DNA of 64,000 bases from Virgibacillus profundi (GTDB lineage: Bacteria; Bacillota; Bacilli; Bacillales; Amphibacillaceae): positions 186,001-250,000 of the forward strand of contig NZ_NPOA01000002.1 in NCBI RefSeq assembly GCF_002287375.1, given 5' to 3'. Made by a program: the position numbers and the translations under genes. Under the pieces are notes generated by a model, which saw only the letters and a program-made list of their open reading frames with translations, ran no database searches and had not been told where the DNA came from. Positions 54,193 through 63,546 of the stretch are shown here, in pieces (positions within the stretch are counted from its first letter, which is position 1; every line of letters starts with the position of its first letter).

Positions 54193-54326
54193 TATAATAT
54201 GGCTTCCGTGGGTGAGCTAATCGCTGAGAGTCCGCAGTTTTTATGACAATGAAGAGGTAGACAAGTATAGGAGTATCACTTGATAATTTCAATTCTCAAG
54301 GGCAATCTTTTACGGGCTGCTCTTTT
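54193..54326 (+). ncRNA. Possible small structured RNA with promoter -10 and terminator
   Basis: A TATAAT at 54193-54198 is followed by CCGTGGGTGAGC...GAGAGTCCGC, a hairpin CAAGT-ACTTG and an end AAGGGCA-13-TGCTCTTTTTT that looks like a terminator (about 54298-54326). It does not match any riboswitch class I know. No good -35 box is visible. It could also be merely the terminator and 3' untranslated part of the upstream gene. Confidence 0.35.
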
Positions 54327-54329
54327 TTG

Positions 54330-54397
54330 CACTGATAGGAAAGCATAACTTTTTAGGAAATCAGTATAATTGCAATTAAGCTTGGCGATCAGCCAAG
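54330..54397 (-). repeat. Dispersed hairpin repeat, copy 2
   Basis: CACTGATAGGAAAGCATAACTTTTTAGGAAATCAGTATAA, then CTTGGCGATCAGCCAAG. It is the reverse complement of the arrangement at 40688-40772 with several matching runs of 10-18 bases. It lies just downstream of the possible small RNA. Confidence 0.7.
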
Positions 54398-54614
54398 GTT
54401 ACTAAGAGTGCCTAACCATCAGTATGGTAAAGTGTAAATGAAAGTTATCGAAAATACGATGAGTGTCTTAAATCTGTTACAGTAATCAAATCTATCAAAA
54501 ACTACATAAGAAATATTATCCCAGCACAGCTTATATTATTCAATTAATTTAAAATATTACTTATATAATAATAAGTTGCATTATTAGGTAATAAATACTA
54601 TAATTAAAAATAGA

Positions 54615-54629
54615 ATGATAGCGCTTGCA
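54615..54629 (+). promoter_or_regulatory. cre-like box before the formaldehyde dehydrogenase gene
   Basis: ATGATAGCGCTTGCA has a single mismatch to WTGNAANCGNWNNCW and a strong AGCGCT core. It lies 46 bases before the start codon, inside the probable promoter region, which fits CcpA repression. Confidence 0.55.
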
Positions 54630-54674
54630 TAGTTTACACCTTTAAAAACTATTATATTTTAAGGAGTGGTTGGT

Positions 54675-55928
54675 GTGTCAGGAAACAAAGCAATTGTTTA
54701 TGTCAAGCCAGGAGAGGTAGAGGTAAGCGACATTAGCTATCCGGATTTAATATTACGAGATGGCCCAGGTGTAAATCCACTGAATGTTGGGAGAAAATGT
54801 AACCATGGGGTAATAGTTAAGGTTATTTCAACAAACATTTGTGGTAGTGATCAACATATGGTGAGAGGGCGGACAACTGCCCCAAGTGGATTGGTTTTAG
54901 GTCACGAAATTACAGGGGAAGTTATCGAGGTAGGCAGTGATGTTGAATTTATTAAAAATGGAGACATCGTATCTGTTCCGTTTAATATTGCCTGTGGTCG
55001 TTGTCCAAGCTGTAGAAAACAAGATACACATATTTGTGAGAATGTAAATCCAGATCGCCCTGGATCAGCCTATGGTTATGTAGACATGGGGGGCTGGGTT
55101 GGCGGACAATCCGAGTATGTTATGGTTCCTTATGCTGATTTCCAATTATTAAAATTCCCTGATAGAGACCAGGCTATGGAAAAGATCCTTGACTTAACGA
55201 TGCTTTCTGATATTTTCCCAACTGGATATCATGGTGCAGTAAGTGCAGGAGTAAAAACGGGATCGACTGTTTATGTTGCTGGAGCGGGTCCTGTAGGTCT
55301 TGCTGCTGCTCACTCGGCTCAATTACTTGGTGCATCAGTAGTTATCGTCGGTGATTTAATCGAGGAACGCTTAGCACAGGCAAGAAGTTTTGGATGTGAG
55401 ACGATAAATCTGCGTGAGCATGACGATGTTGGTGAACAAATTGAACAAATTTTGGGGACACCAGAAGTGGATTGTGCAATTGATGCAGTAGGTTTTGAGG
55501 CAAGTGGTCATGGAGAAGATGGTGGAGAAGCACCTGCTACAGTACTGAACTCCATTATGGGAATAACAAGAGCAGGGGGACGTTTAGGAATTCCGGGTTT
55601 ATATGTAACTGGAGATCCTGGTGCCTCAGATGCTGATGCAAAAGAAGGAACCCTGAAAATCAGATTTGGCTTAGGCTTTGCTAAAGCACATACATTTGTA
55701 ACTGGACAAACTCCAGTAATGAAATACAATCGTGATTTAATGAAAGCGATATTAAGTGGCAGAGCCCAAATTGCTAAAGCTGTTAATGCCACAGTAATTT
55801 CTCTTGATCAGGCACCGGATAGCTATAGAGCGTTTGACGGTGGAGCATCGAGAAAGTTTGTGATCGACCCACATGGAATGATAAGTAAGACACAACATCT
55901 TGAAGCAGCCCAGCAAATAACAAAATAA
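54675..55928 (+). CDS. fdhA: Glutathione-independent formaldehyde dehydrogenase
   Basis: A 417-residue zinc- and NAD-dependent enzyme of the medium-chain dehydrogenase superfamily, closely similar in motif order to Pseudomonas putida FdhA: CNHGVIVKVISTNICGSDQHMVRGRT with catalytic zinc Cys56, GHEITGEVIE with His77, the structural zinc cysteines CGRCPSCRKQDTHIC, GSAYGYVDMGGW, and the NAD motif AGAGPVGLAAAHSA. It oxidises formaldehyde (and other aldehydes, by dismutation) without glutathione. The GTG at 54675 matches the family start MSGN, eight bases after AAGGAG; the GTG at 54666 overlaps that site. A cre-like box precedes it. It sits upstream of the glycerol genes. Confidence 0.88.
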   Translation: MSGNKAIVYVKPGEVEVSDISYPDLILRDGPGVNPLNVGRKCNHGVIVKVISTNICGSDQHMVRGRTTAPSGLVLGHEITGEVIEVGSDVEFIKNGDIVSVPFNIACGRCPSCRKQDTHICENVNPDRPGSAYGYVDMGGWVGGQSEYVMVPYADFQLLKFPDRDQAMEKILDLTMLSDIFPTGYHGAVSAGVKTGSTVYVAGAGPVGLAAAHSAQLLGASVVIVGDLIEERLAQARSFGCETINLREHDDVGEQIEQILGTPEVDCAIDAVGFEASGHGEDGGEAPATVLNSIMGITRAGGRLGIPGLYVTGDPGASDADAKEGTLKIRFGLGFAKAHTFVTGQTPVMKYNRDLMKAILSGRAQIAKAVNATVISLDQAPDSYRAFDGGASRKFVIDPHGMISKTQHLEAAQQITK

Positions 55929-55994
55929 TAAATTTTTACCATGAAATTTCACCCAGTTGCACACAGATTATTTCCTAATCTAACTAAATAACTG

Positions 55995-56023
55995 TTGACA
56001 ACGCTTTCAGGATAAGGTAAAAT
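55995..56023 (+). promoter_or_regulatory. glpF promoter with overlapping cre box
   Basis: TTGACA (55995-56000), 17-base spacer, TAAAAT (56018-56023). The -35 box is the left part of a cre-like sequence, TTGACAACGCTTTCA (55995-56009), with one mismatch. CcpA binding here would block RNA polymerase. Confidence 0.72.
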
Positions 56024-56057
56024 TTTTGGTACAAGTTAATTATGTGGTGGAGAGATG

Positions 56058-56119
56058 AGACCCACACTTTAATAGTACTTTCCTAGGAAAAGTATGTCTA
56101 TTAGAGTGTGGGTCTTTTT
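56058..56119 (+). terminator. glpFK leader terminator (GlpP antitermination site candidate)
   Basis: AGACCCACACT (56058-56068) pairs with AGTGTGGGTCT (56105-56115), followed by TTTTT, within the leader of glpF. In B. subtilis the glp genes have such leader terminators that GlpP overcomes in the presence of glycerol 3-phosphate. That GlpP acts here is by analogy. Confidence 0.7.
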
Positions 56120-56180
56120 GTATCTAAAATTAACTGGCTTGAAAGATTGTTAGATAATAAATGGACAAGGGGTGTTTCAA

Positions 56181-57011
56181 ATGTCGGAGTTTTTAGCTGA
56201 GTTGATTGGAACAATGATTCTCGTTATTCTTGGTGGCGGTGTAGTAGGTGGTGTTGTTTTAAAGAAAACAAAAGCAGAAGGTGCAGGATGGGTAGTTATT
56301 ACAATTGGTTGGGGACTCGCTGTTACAATGGGAGTTTATGCAGTTGGAAATTTTACAGGTGCACATATTAATCCAGCAGTAACATTAGGCTTTGCAGCTG
56401 CAGGAGAGTTTCCTTGGGCAAAAGTTCCCACGTATATTTTAGCTCAAATGATTGGTGCAATAATTGGAGCGGGCATTGTGTTTTTGAATTATTTGCCACA
56501 TTGGAAAGCAACAAAGGATCAAGGTGCTAAATTAGGCGTTTTCGCAACAGATCCTGCTATTCGCAGTCCTTTTTCAAATCTGCTCAGTGAAATGATAGGT
56601 ACATTTATATTATTAATGGGCCTTATGTTTATTGGAGCAAATGAATTTACAGAAGGTCTTAATCCATTAATTGTTGGGGCTTTAATTATTGCGATTGGAA
56701 TGTCTCTAGGTGGGGCAACGGGTTATGCGATTAACCCTGCTCGTGATCTTGGACCAAGAATTGCCCATGCACTTCTCCCAATACCGGGTAAAGGAGGTTC
56801 TGATTGGGGATACTCCTGGATTCCTGTAGTTGGGCCAATTCTTGGAGGTGTTTATGGTGCAGTATTTTACAATGCAATGTTCTTAGGTAATTTTTCGCTT
56901 GTTTTTTGGATATTAAGTGCTGTTGTAGCTGTAATTATAATTGGAGCTACTACGGTAGAACTTAAAAAGAACGAAAATGATTCTGAAGAAATTAAAAAAA
57001 AAGCAGTATAG
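56181..57011 (+). CDS. glpF: Glycerol uptake facilitator
   Basis: A 276-residue aquaglyceroporin with six helices. The two half-helix signatures are GAHINPAVTLG and GYAINPARDLGPRI (NPA in both). MSEFLAELIGTMILVILGGGVVGGVVLKKTKAEGAGW is the usual start and the wider Asp-containing second motif marks a glycerol channel rather than a water channel. ATG 56181 follows AAGGGG; the upstream GTG at 56172 is too near to that. It lets glycerol diffuse in for phosphorylation by GlpK, encoded 12 bases downstream. Confidence 0.94.
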   Translation: MSEFLAELIGTMILVILGGGVVGGVVLKKTKAEGAGWVVITIGWGLAVTMGVYAVGNFTGAHINPAVTLGFAAAGEFPWAKVPTYILAQMIGAIIGAGIVFLNYLPHWKATKDQGAKLGVFATDPAIRSPFSNLLSEMIGTFILLMGLMFIGANEFTEGLNPLIVGALIIAIGMSLGGATGYAINPARDLGPRIAHALLPIPGKGGSDWGYSWIPVVGPILGGVYGAVFYNAMFLGNFSLVFWILSAVVAVIIIGATTVELKKNENDSEEIKKKAV

Positions 57012-57022
57012 GAGGAGTTTAA

Positions 57023-58516
<1,494 letters not shown>

Positions 58517-58529
58517 GGGTATTTTATAA

Positions 58530-58580
58530 AGAGAGATCATAATTATCTTTAACAGAAGGTAAGTTGATCTCTCTATTTTT
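58530..58580 (+). terminator. Terminator of glpFK
   Basis: AGAGAGATCA pairs with TGATCTCTCT (58565-58574), loop about 25 bases, followed by ATTTTT. Confidence 0.7.
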
Positions 58581-58670
58581 ACTAGATATAGGAAGAGTCA
58601 AATTATTTAACAAATTTCCATAAGAATAATAGTATTATAGACAAAGGATAAAATGTAGGGAGAGAAAAAG

Positions 58671-59666
58671 ATGAAGAAGATTATTAATGATCCAAACCAT
58701 GTTGTACAGGATATGATTAAAGGCATGGTTATGGCAAATCCAAAAACTGTAAAACAATTAGAGGATACTTTGATTATTGCCAGGAGTGAAGCACCAATTG
58801 CGAATAAAGTAGGGCTTGTAAGCGGTGGTGGCAGTGGTCATGAGCCTGCACATGCAGGTTACGTAGGGAAAGGGATGCTTGACGCAGCGGTGGCTGGAGA
58901 GGTTTTCACTTCGCCCACGCCAGATCAAGTGCTGGAAGCAATTAAAGCACTTGATAGTGGTAAAGGTGTATTTTTAGTAATTAAAAACTATACTGGAGAT
59001 GTACTCAATTTTGAAATGGCTCAGGAACTGGCTGAAGCAGAAGGAATCAAAGTAGAAAAAGTTGTTGTAAATGATGACGTTGCTGTTGAAGACAGTTCAT
59101 TTACTACAGGAAGAAGGGGGATCGCCGGAACGGTTTTTGTCCATAAAATAGCTGGAGCAAAAGCAGAAAGTGGTGCTTCTCTGGAAGAAGTGAAAGCAGT
59201 TGCTGACAGGGTAGTGAAAAATGTTCGATCAATGGGAATGGCCCTGACACCATGTACAGTGCCTGCTGCCGGTAGGCCAAGTTTTCAATTGGATGAAAAT
59301 GAAATGGAGATTGGTATTGGAATTCATGGGGAACCTGGAATTGAAAGAAAATCAATAGCAACAGCAGATGAAATAGCTACTGAACTAACAAATAAAGTAC
59401 TAGAGGATATTGAGTTCTCGATTGGCGATGATGTAGCAGTTATGGTAAATGGATTAGGTTCCACACCGGAAATGGAGCTTTATATTTTAAATAGCAAAGT
59501 TCATGAAATTTTAAATGAAAAAGGTATTAATGTATACAAAACATTTGTAGGGGAGTATATGACCTCATTAGAAATGGCGGGTTGCTCTGTTACCTTATTA
59601 AAATTAGATGAAGAACTCAAAGTATTATTAGATGCAGAGTCCCTTGCACCAGCTTTTCTTAATTAA
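58671..59666 (+). CDS. dhaK: PTS-dependent dihydroxyacetone kinase, DhaK subunit
   Basis: A 331-residue substrate-binding subunit. LVSGGGSGHEPAHAGYVGKGMLDAAVAGEVFTSPTPDQVLEAI binds dihydroxyacetone, and the His that holds the substrate covalently is in IGIGIHGEPGIER. DDVAVEDSSFTTGRRGIAGTVFVHKIAGA is diagnostic. Together with DhaL (nucleotide part) and DhaM (phosphoryl donor) it converts dihydroxyacetone to its phosphate. GGGAGAG precedes the ATG. First gene of dhaKLM, about 155 bases after glpK and beyond its terminator, so a separate unit. Confidence 0.94.
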   Translation: MKKIINDPNHVVQDMIKGMVMANPKTVKQLEDTLIIARSEAPIANKVGLVSGGGSGHEPAHAGYVGKGMLDAAVAGEVFTSPTPDQVLEAIKALDSGKGVFLVIKNYTGDVLNFEMAQELAEAEGIKVEKVVVNDDVAVEDSSFTTGRRGIAGTVFVHKIAGAKAESGASLEEVKAVADRVVKNVRSMGMALTPCTVPAAGRPSFQLDENEMEIGIGIHGEPGIERKSIATADEIATELTNKVLEDIEFSIGDDVAVMVNGLGSTPEMELYILNSKVHEILNEKGINVYKTFVGEYMTSLEMAGCSVTLLKLDEELKVLLDAESLAPAFLN

Positions 59667-59681
59667 GAAAGGAGATAAAAC

Positions 59682-60302
59682 GTGGAACTTCAGGTGAAAG
59701 ATATTATTCAATGGTTTGAATTAACAAATGAAAAAATACAAGCAAATAAAGATTACCTTACCTCTCTAGATCAGCCAATAGGTGATGGAGATCATGGGAT
59801 AAATATGGCCCGCGGTTTTAAGGAAGTAGTAAATAAAATATCTACACAGGATTACGAGAATGTCGCTGATGTATTAAAAGATGTTGCTATGACATTAATG
59901 TCCAAGGTTGGGGGAGCGTCTGGACCAATATTTGGAACTGCTTTTTTAAAGCTATCTATTGCTGTAAAGGGCAGTGATTCCTTAAATTTTGAAACTTTTA
60001 CGAAAGGGCTTGAAGAAGCGGTTAATGGTGTGAAACAACGTGGTAAAGCAACTGAAGGAGAAAAAACGATGATCGATGTTTGGTCGCCAGTTGTTGATTA
60101 TCTCAAGAGTGAAAAGGATTTTCAAGGAGATCAAATCCGGAAAACAGCCAAACAGGCTATGGAAAACACGAAAGAGATCATGGCTACGAAGGGTCGAGCC
60201 TCTTATTTTAAGGAAAAATCTATTGGGCATATTGATCCTGGGGCTGCATCATCTTTTTATATATTCGAAGCACTTGCAGAAGTTATAAAAGGAGGAAATT
60301 AA
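59682..60302 (+). CDS. dhaL: PTS-dependent dihydroxyacetone kinase, DhaL subunit (ADP-binding)
   Basis: A 206-residue all-helical subunit that carries a tightly bound ADP as cofactor. QPIGDGDHGINMARGFKEV gives the Mg-binding aspartates, SKVGGASGPIFGTAFLKLS is the nucleotide loop, and RGKATEGEKTMIDVWSPVVDYL and TKGRASYFKEKSIGHIDPGAASS complete the site. The start is a GTG at 59682 after AAGGAG. It lies 15 bases after dhaK and 3 bases before dhaM. Confidence 0.93.
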   Translation: MELQVKDIIQWFELTNEKIQANKDYLTSLDQPIGDGDHGINMARGFKEVVNKISTQDYENVADVLKDVAMTLMSKVGGASGPIFGTAFLKLSIAVKGSDSLNFETFTKGLEEAVNGVKQRGKATEGEKTMIDVWSPVVDYLKSEKDFQGDQIRKTAKQAMENTKEIMATKGRASYFKEKSIGHIDPGAASSFYIFEALAEVIKGGN

Positions 60303-60305
60303 AAT

Positions 60306-60677
60306 ATGTCCCGTGTGGGTATTGTATTAATCTCTCATAGTTCTAAAATAGTTGAAGGAATTAAGGATCTTATCGGGCAAGTTATTCAGGATGTACCAAT
60401 CGAATTAGCAGGTGGTACAGAAGAAAACGATATTGGTACAAGCATTGATATAATAGGAAAAGCGATAAATAATGCCGATCAGGGGCAAGGTGTTTTGCTT
60501 TTTTATGATATTGGCAGCGCAAAAATGAATGCAGAAATTGCAATTGAAATGGCAGAAACAAAAGATATAAAACTGGTGGAGGCACCATTGGTTGAAGGAT
60601 CTTATGTAGCAGCTGTTGAATCCAGTATGAGGAAAAGCCTGCAAGAGGTTTATGACTCGGTAGTTAAAGCTTTTTAG
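60306..60677 (+). CDS. dhaM: PTS-dependent dihydroxyacetone kinase, DhaM subunit (EIIA domain only)
   Basis: A 123-residue phosphoryl-transfer subunit made only of the EIIA-mannose-like domain. The active-site His11 is in IVLISHSSKIVEGIKDL, and ELAGGTEENDIGTSIDIIGKAI follows. It lacks the HPr- and EI-like domains found in the longer E. coli DhaM, so it must take phosphate from the general HPr, as in other Firmicutes. It re-phosphorylates the ADP in DhaL. AGGAGG upstream of the ATG; terminator at 60755. Confidence 0.93.
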   Translation: MSRVGIVLISHSSKIVEGIKDLIGQVIQDVPIELAGGTEENDIGTSIDIIGKAINNADQGQGVLLFYDIGSAKMNAEIAIEMAETKDIKLVEAPLVEGSYVAAVESSMRKSLQEVYDSVVKAF

Positions 60678-60754
60678 ATAGCTAGACATATTGATGTTTT
60701 TCCATTCCTAATAATTCGAATATAAGTGGTTAGCGGTACAAACAGAAACTAAGT

Positions 60755-60792
60755 AATACATTCTTCTATAGATAGGGGGATGTATTTTTTTA
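60755..60792 (+). terminator. Terminator of dhaKLM
   Basis: AATACAT pairs with ATGTATT (60780-60786) across an 18-base loop, followed by TTTTTT. Confidence 0.65.
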
Positions 60793-60869
60793 ATATTTTA
60801 AATAGAATATGTTAAAATTGAATTTACAGAATTAATAATAATATTTTGTCGGAAATAGGAGGCTAAAAC

Positions 60870-61028
60870 ATGGGAGAAACTAATCAAATCATGAAAGAAG
60901 CTGAGGAATTTTATTTCCCGGGTAATAAAACAGGGGTTCTTGTCATACATGGCTTTACTAGTTCGACATAAAGTATGCGATTTCTCGGTGAGCAGTTAGC
61001 AAATAAGGGATTTACAGTACTTTTATAG
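60870..61028 (+). pseudogene. 5' remnant of a carboxylesterase (alpha/beta hydrolase)
   Basis: The ATG at 60870, with AGGAGG before it, opens GETNQIMKEAEEFYFPGN, then GVLVIHGFTSST, the HGF oxyanion motif of Est30-like carboxylesterases. A TAA at 60969-60971 stands where relatives have Gln. The same frame then goes on as SMRFLGEQLANKGFTVLL, as expected of the family, to a TAG at 61026. The rest of the enzyme, including the nucleophile, is missing and the histidine kinase gene starts 54 bases later. So both a nonsense change and a large 3' deletion are present. Confidence 0.82.
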
Positions 61029-61081
61029 TATGATAAGTTTAAATACTATGAAAAATGCTTTCATTGGAAAGGGCAACAGTT

Positions 61082-62683
61082 ATGAACAGATTCTCTTTAC
61101 AAACCAAAATACTCGTATTGATCATTGGCTTGATTTTACTAATTACTATCCTTTTAACAGGGATTAATGCATATTTTGAATCTCGTGATATCGAAGAACA
61201 AATTGGTGAACGGGCACTTCATGTAGCAACAACGATTTCATTTATGCCATCAGTAAAAGAAGCATTCGAAATGGAACATCCTGAAGAAGTTATACAACCA
61301 ATTGCTGAAGAGGTAAGAGAGTTTATCGGTGCGGAATTTATTGTAGTTGGTAATAGAGATAGTATTCGAGTTGCTCATCCGGATGAAGAGAAGATAGGGA
61401 AGCATATGGTAGGTGGCGACAACGATAGGGCGCTGATTCATGAAGAATATTATACGTCAAAAGCAACTGGTAGTCTCGGTCCATCATTACGGGGGAAAGC
61501 TCCAATTTTTAATAATCAAGATGAAATTGTTGGAATTGTGTCTGTTGGTTTTATGGTTGAAGATATTAAATCCATTGTTTTTAATAAATTACTGAAAATA
61601 AGCGGGGCATCATTTCTTGTTCTTATTATCGGTATTCTCGGAGGTATATTTCTAGCCCGGGACATACGAAAAGATACTTTTGGATTGGAACCATACCAAA
61701 TTGCCTCGTTATACAGGGATCGTACTGCAATTCTTTCCTCTATCAAAGAAGGCGTTATTGCGATAGATAAAGATGGGAAAATAAACTTAATGAATGAGTC
61801 GGCTCAAAAAATTCTGGGATTATCCAGGGATAACCTCAATAAAAAAATTGAAGAGGTGTTTCCTAATACGAAAATGTACAATGTTCTTCTCTCAGGAGAT
61901 GTGATAAAAGATGATGAGATGACATTGAATAATCGTCAAGTTATCGTCAATCGTACACCTATAATAGAGGATTCCAAGGTGGTAGGGGTGGTTGCAAGTT
62001 TTAGAGATAAGACAGAACTGAATGAAATGATCAATACGCTATCAGAAGTTCGAAAATATTCGGAAGATCTGCGTGCTCAAACGCATGAATATACAAATAA
62101 ATTATATGTATTATCCGGGCTGCTTCAATTAGGTCATTATAAAGAAGCAATTGAACTGATTCAAATAGAATCCCGGTTAACTGGCAGTCAAAATAAAATT
62201 TTACTTGGTCAGATAAATGATAGAACTGTTCAAGCTATTTTATTAGGAAAGATTGGTAAAGCTTCAGAGAAGAAAATTGACTTTGAAATTGAACCTAATA
62301 GTTATCTGGATCTGCTGCCAAATCGTATTGATATGGGTAAATTGATCACTATTTTAGGTAATTTAATTGATAACGCACTCGAAGCCGTTGAAAACAATGA
62401 CCATAAGCATGTGGTATTCTTTGCTACAGATTTAGGAGAAGATATTGTATTTGAAATAGCGGATAATGGAGCTGGGATTACGGATGACATGCTTACCCAA
62501 ATTTTTGAACAGGGATTTTCAACAAAGGATAAAGAAAATCGCGGTTATGGATTAGCAATTGTAAAAGAAACAATAAACGAGTTGCAAGGGCAGATTGAGG
62601 TACATAATCAACCAGGTGGGGGCACGGTGTTTTCTGTATTTATACCTAAGCAATTCATGGGTAAGGGGGATATTCATGATTAA
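61082..62683 (+). CDS. CitA/DcuS/DctS-type sensor histidine kinase
   Basis: A 533-residue membrane sensor. Helix 1 is at about 8-30, an extracellular Cache/PAS-type domain at about 31-165 (RALHVATTISFMPSVKEAF, EFIVVGNRDSIRVAHPDEEKIGKHMVGGD, GSLGPSLRGKAPIFN), helix 2 at about 172-196, a cytoplasmic PAS at about 213-320, then the phosphoacceptor His in RAQTHEYTNKLYVLSGLLQLG, and the ATPase with LIDNALEAVENN, IADNGAGI and RGYGLAIVKE. Proteins of this class sense citrate, C4-dicarboxylates or similar acids. ATG 61082 chosen as the point where the membrane helix begins normally. It overlaps the response regulator gene by 8 bases and lies upstream of a tct-type transporter gene. Confidence 0.9.
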   Translation: MNRFSLQTKILVLIIGLILLITILLTGINAYFESRDIEEQIGERALHVATTISFMPSVKEAFEMEHPEEVIQPIAEEVREFIGAEFIVVGNRDSIRVAHPDEEKIGKHMVGGDNDRALIHEEYYTSKATGSLGPSLRGKAPIFNNQDEIVGIVSVGFMVEDIKSIVFNKLLKISGASFLVLIIGILGGIFLARDIRKDTFGLEPYQIASLYRDRTAILSSIKEGVIAIDKDGKINLMNESAQKILGLSRDNLNKKIEEVFPNTKMYNVLLSGDVIKDDEMTLNNRQVIVNRTPIIEDSKVVGVVASFRDKTELNEMINTLSEVRKYSEDLRAQTHEYTNKLYVLSGLLQLGHYKEAIELIQIESRLTGSQNKILLGQINDRTVQAILLGKIGKASEKKIDFEIEPNSYLDLLPNRIDMGKLITILGNLIDNALEAVENNDHKHVVFFATDLGEDIVFEIADNGAGITDDMLTQIFEQGFSTKDKENRGYGLAIVKETINELQGQIEVHNQPGGGTVFSVFIPKQFMGKGDIHD

Positions 62684-63350
62684 AGTTATTATTGTAGAAG
62701 ATGACTATCGAATAGCTGGTATTCATGAGGAATTTTTAAATAAAATCAGTAATATTACAGTTACAGGAAAAGCATTAAACGGGAATGAAGCGATAAAACA
62801 AGTTGCGGCTACACATGTTGATCTTGTGTTACTCGATATTTATATGCCGGACATTCTTGGAACTGATATTATACAAGAATTGAGAACCATTAATCCTGAT
62901 ATAGATATTATAATGATTTCTGCTGCAACAGAAGCGGATATAGTTAAAGAAGCAATCCGAAATGGTGTGTTTGATTATATTATAAAACCTGTCAAAATGG
63001 AAAGGTTTATTGAGACAATTGAACGATATAAAAATGTGAAGAAAAGGCTCGACGCGGAGGAAGATGTGGATCAATCGTTTTTGGATGAATATTTTGGACA
63101 TAAAACAGATGCAATTCCTCATGAAAAACAGACACCTAAAGGGATTGATCCTCTCACGCTTGAAAAGGTAAAAGAAATTATTAACCGTATTGATGAAGGG
63201 ATTACCGCAGAAGAAATGGGTACAAGGATTGGAGCTTCCCGCACAACAGCCAGAAGGTATTTGGAATATTTAATTTCAGTTGGGACGATCACTGCAGAAC
63301 TGGAATATGGCGTTGTTGGAAGACCGGAACGAAGATATCATAAAAAATAA
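62676..63350 (+). CDS. CitB/DcuR-type response regulator
   Basis: A 224-residue regulator. The receiver domain (1-120) has the acidic pocket VEDDY, phospho-acceptor Asp54 in LLDIYMPD, and KPVKMERF with the conserved Lys. The C-terminal half carries a helix-turn-helix typical of the CitB/DcuR/DctR group: LEKVKEIINRIDEGITAEEMGTRIGASRTTARRYLEYLISVGTI. The ATG at 62676 follows AAGGGGG within the end of the kinase gene. It should activate the tricarboxylate transporter gene that follows when the kinase senses its acid. Confidence 0.9.
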   Translation: MIKVIIVEDDYRIAGIHEEFLNKISNITVTGKALNGNEAIKQVAATHVDLVLLDIYMPDILGTDIIQELRTINPDIDIIMISAATEADIVKEAIRNGVFDYIIKPVKMERFIETIERYKNVKKRLDAEEDVDQSFLDEYFGHKTDAIPHEKQTPKGIDPLTLEKVKEIINRIDEGITAEEMGTRIGASRTTARRYLEYLISVGTITAELEYGVVGRPERRYHKK

Positions 63351-63362
63351 AAATCTAAACTG

Positions 63363-63400
63363 AAAGATGTCATGTGTAAGTATGTGTGACATCTTTTTTT
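63363..63400 (+). terminator. Terminator of the two-component operon
   Basis: AAAGATGTCA pairs with TGACATCTTT across a 14-base loop, ending in seven T. Confidence 0.88.
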
Positions 63401-63453
63401 ATGGGATGAACTTTATGAACTAAATATACTTTAAGAACTTTTTACGCATTATT

Positions 63454-63468
63454 TTGAAAACGGTTACA
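63454..63468 (+). promoter_or_regulatory. cre box before tctC
   Basis: TTGAAAACGGTTACA matches WTGNAANCGNWNNCW at all fixed positions, 79 bases before the start codon. It suggests catabolite repression of the transporter. Confidence 0.6.
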
Positions 63469-63546
63469 AGATGGAAAGGTTTATTTATAATTCTTATTAA
63501 GGAAAATATTTGTACTATTATTAACAAATTATGAGGGGGAAGAAGA

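Noticed and set aside
54193-54326. Thiamin riboswitch, because of GCTGAGAG
   Set aside because: The other thiamin-box elements (the conserved CTGATC..GGATAATGCC and AGGGA parts) are missing.
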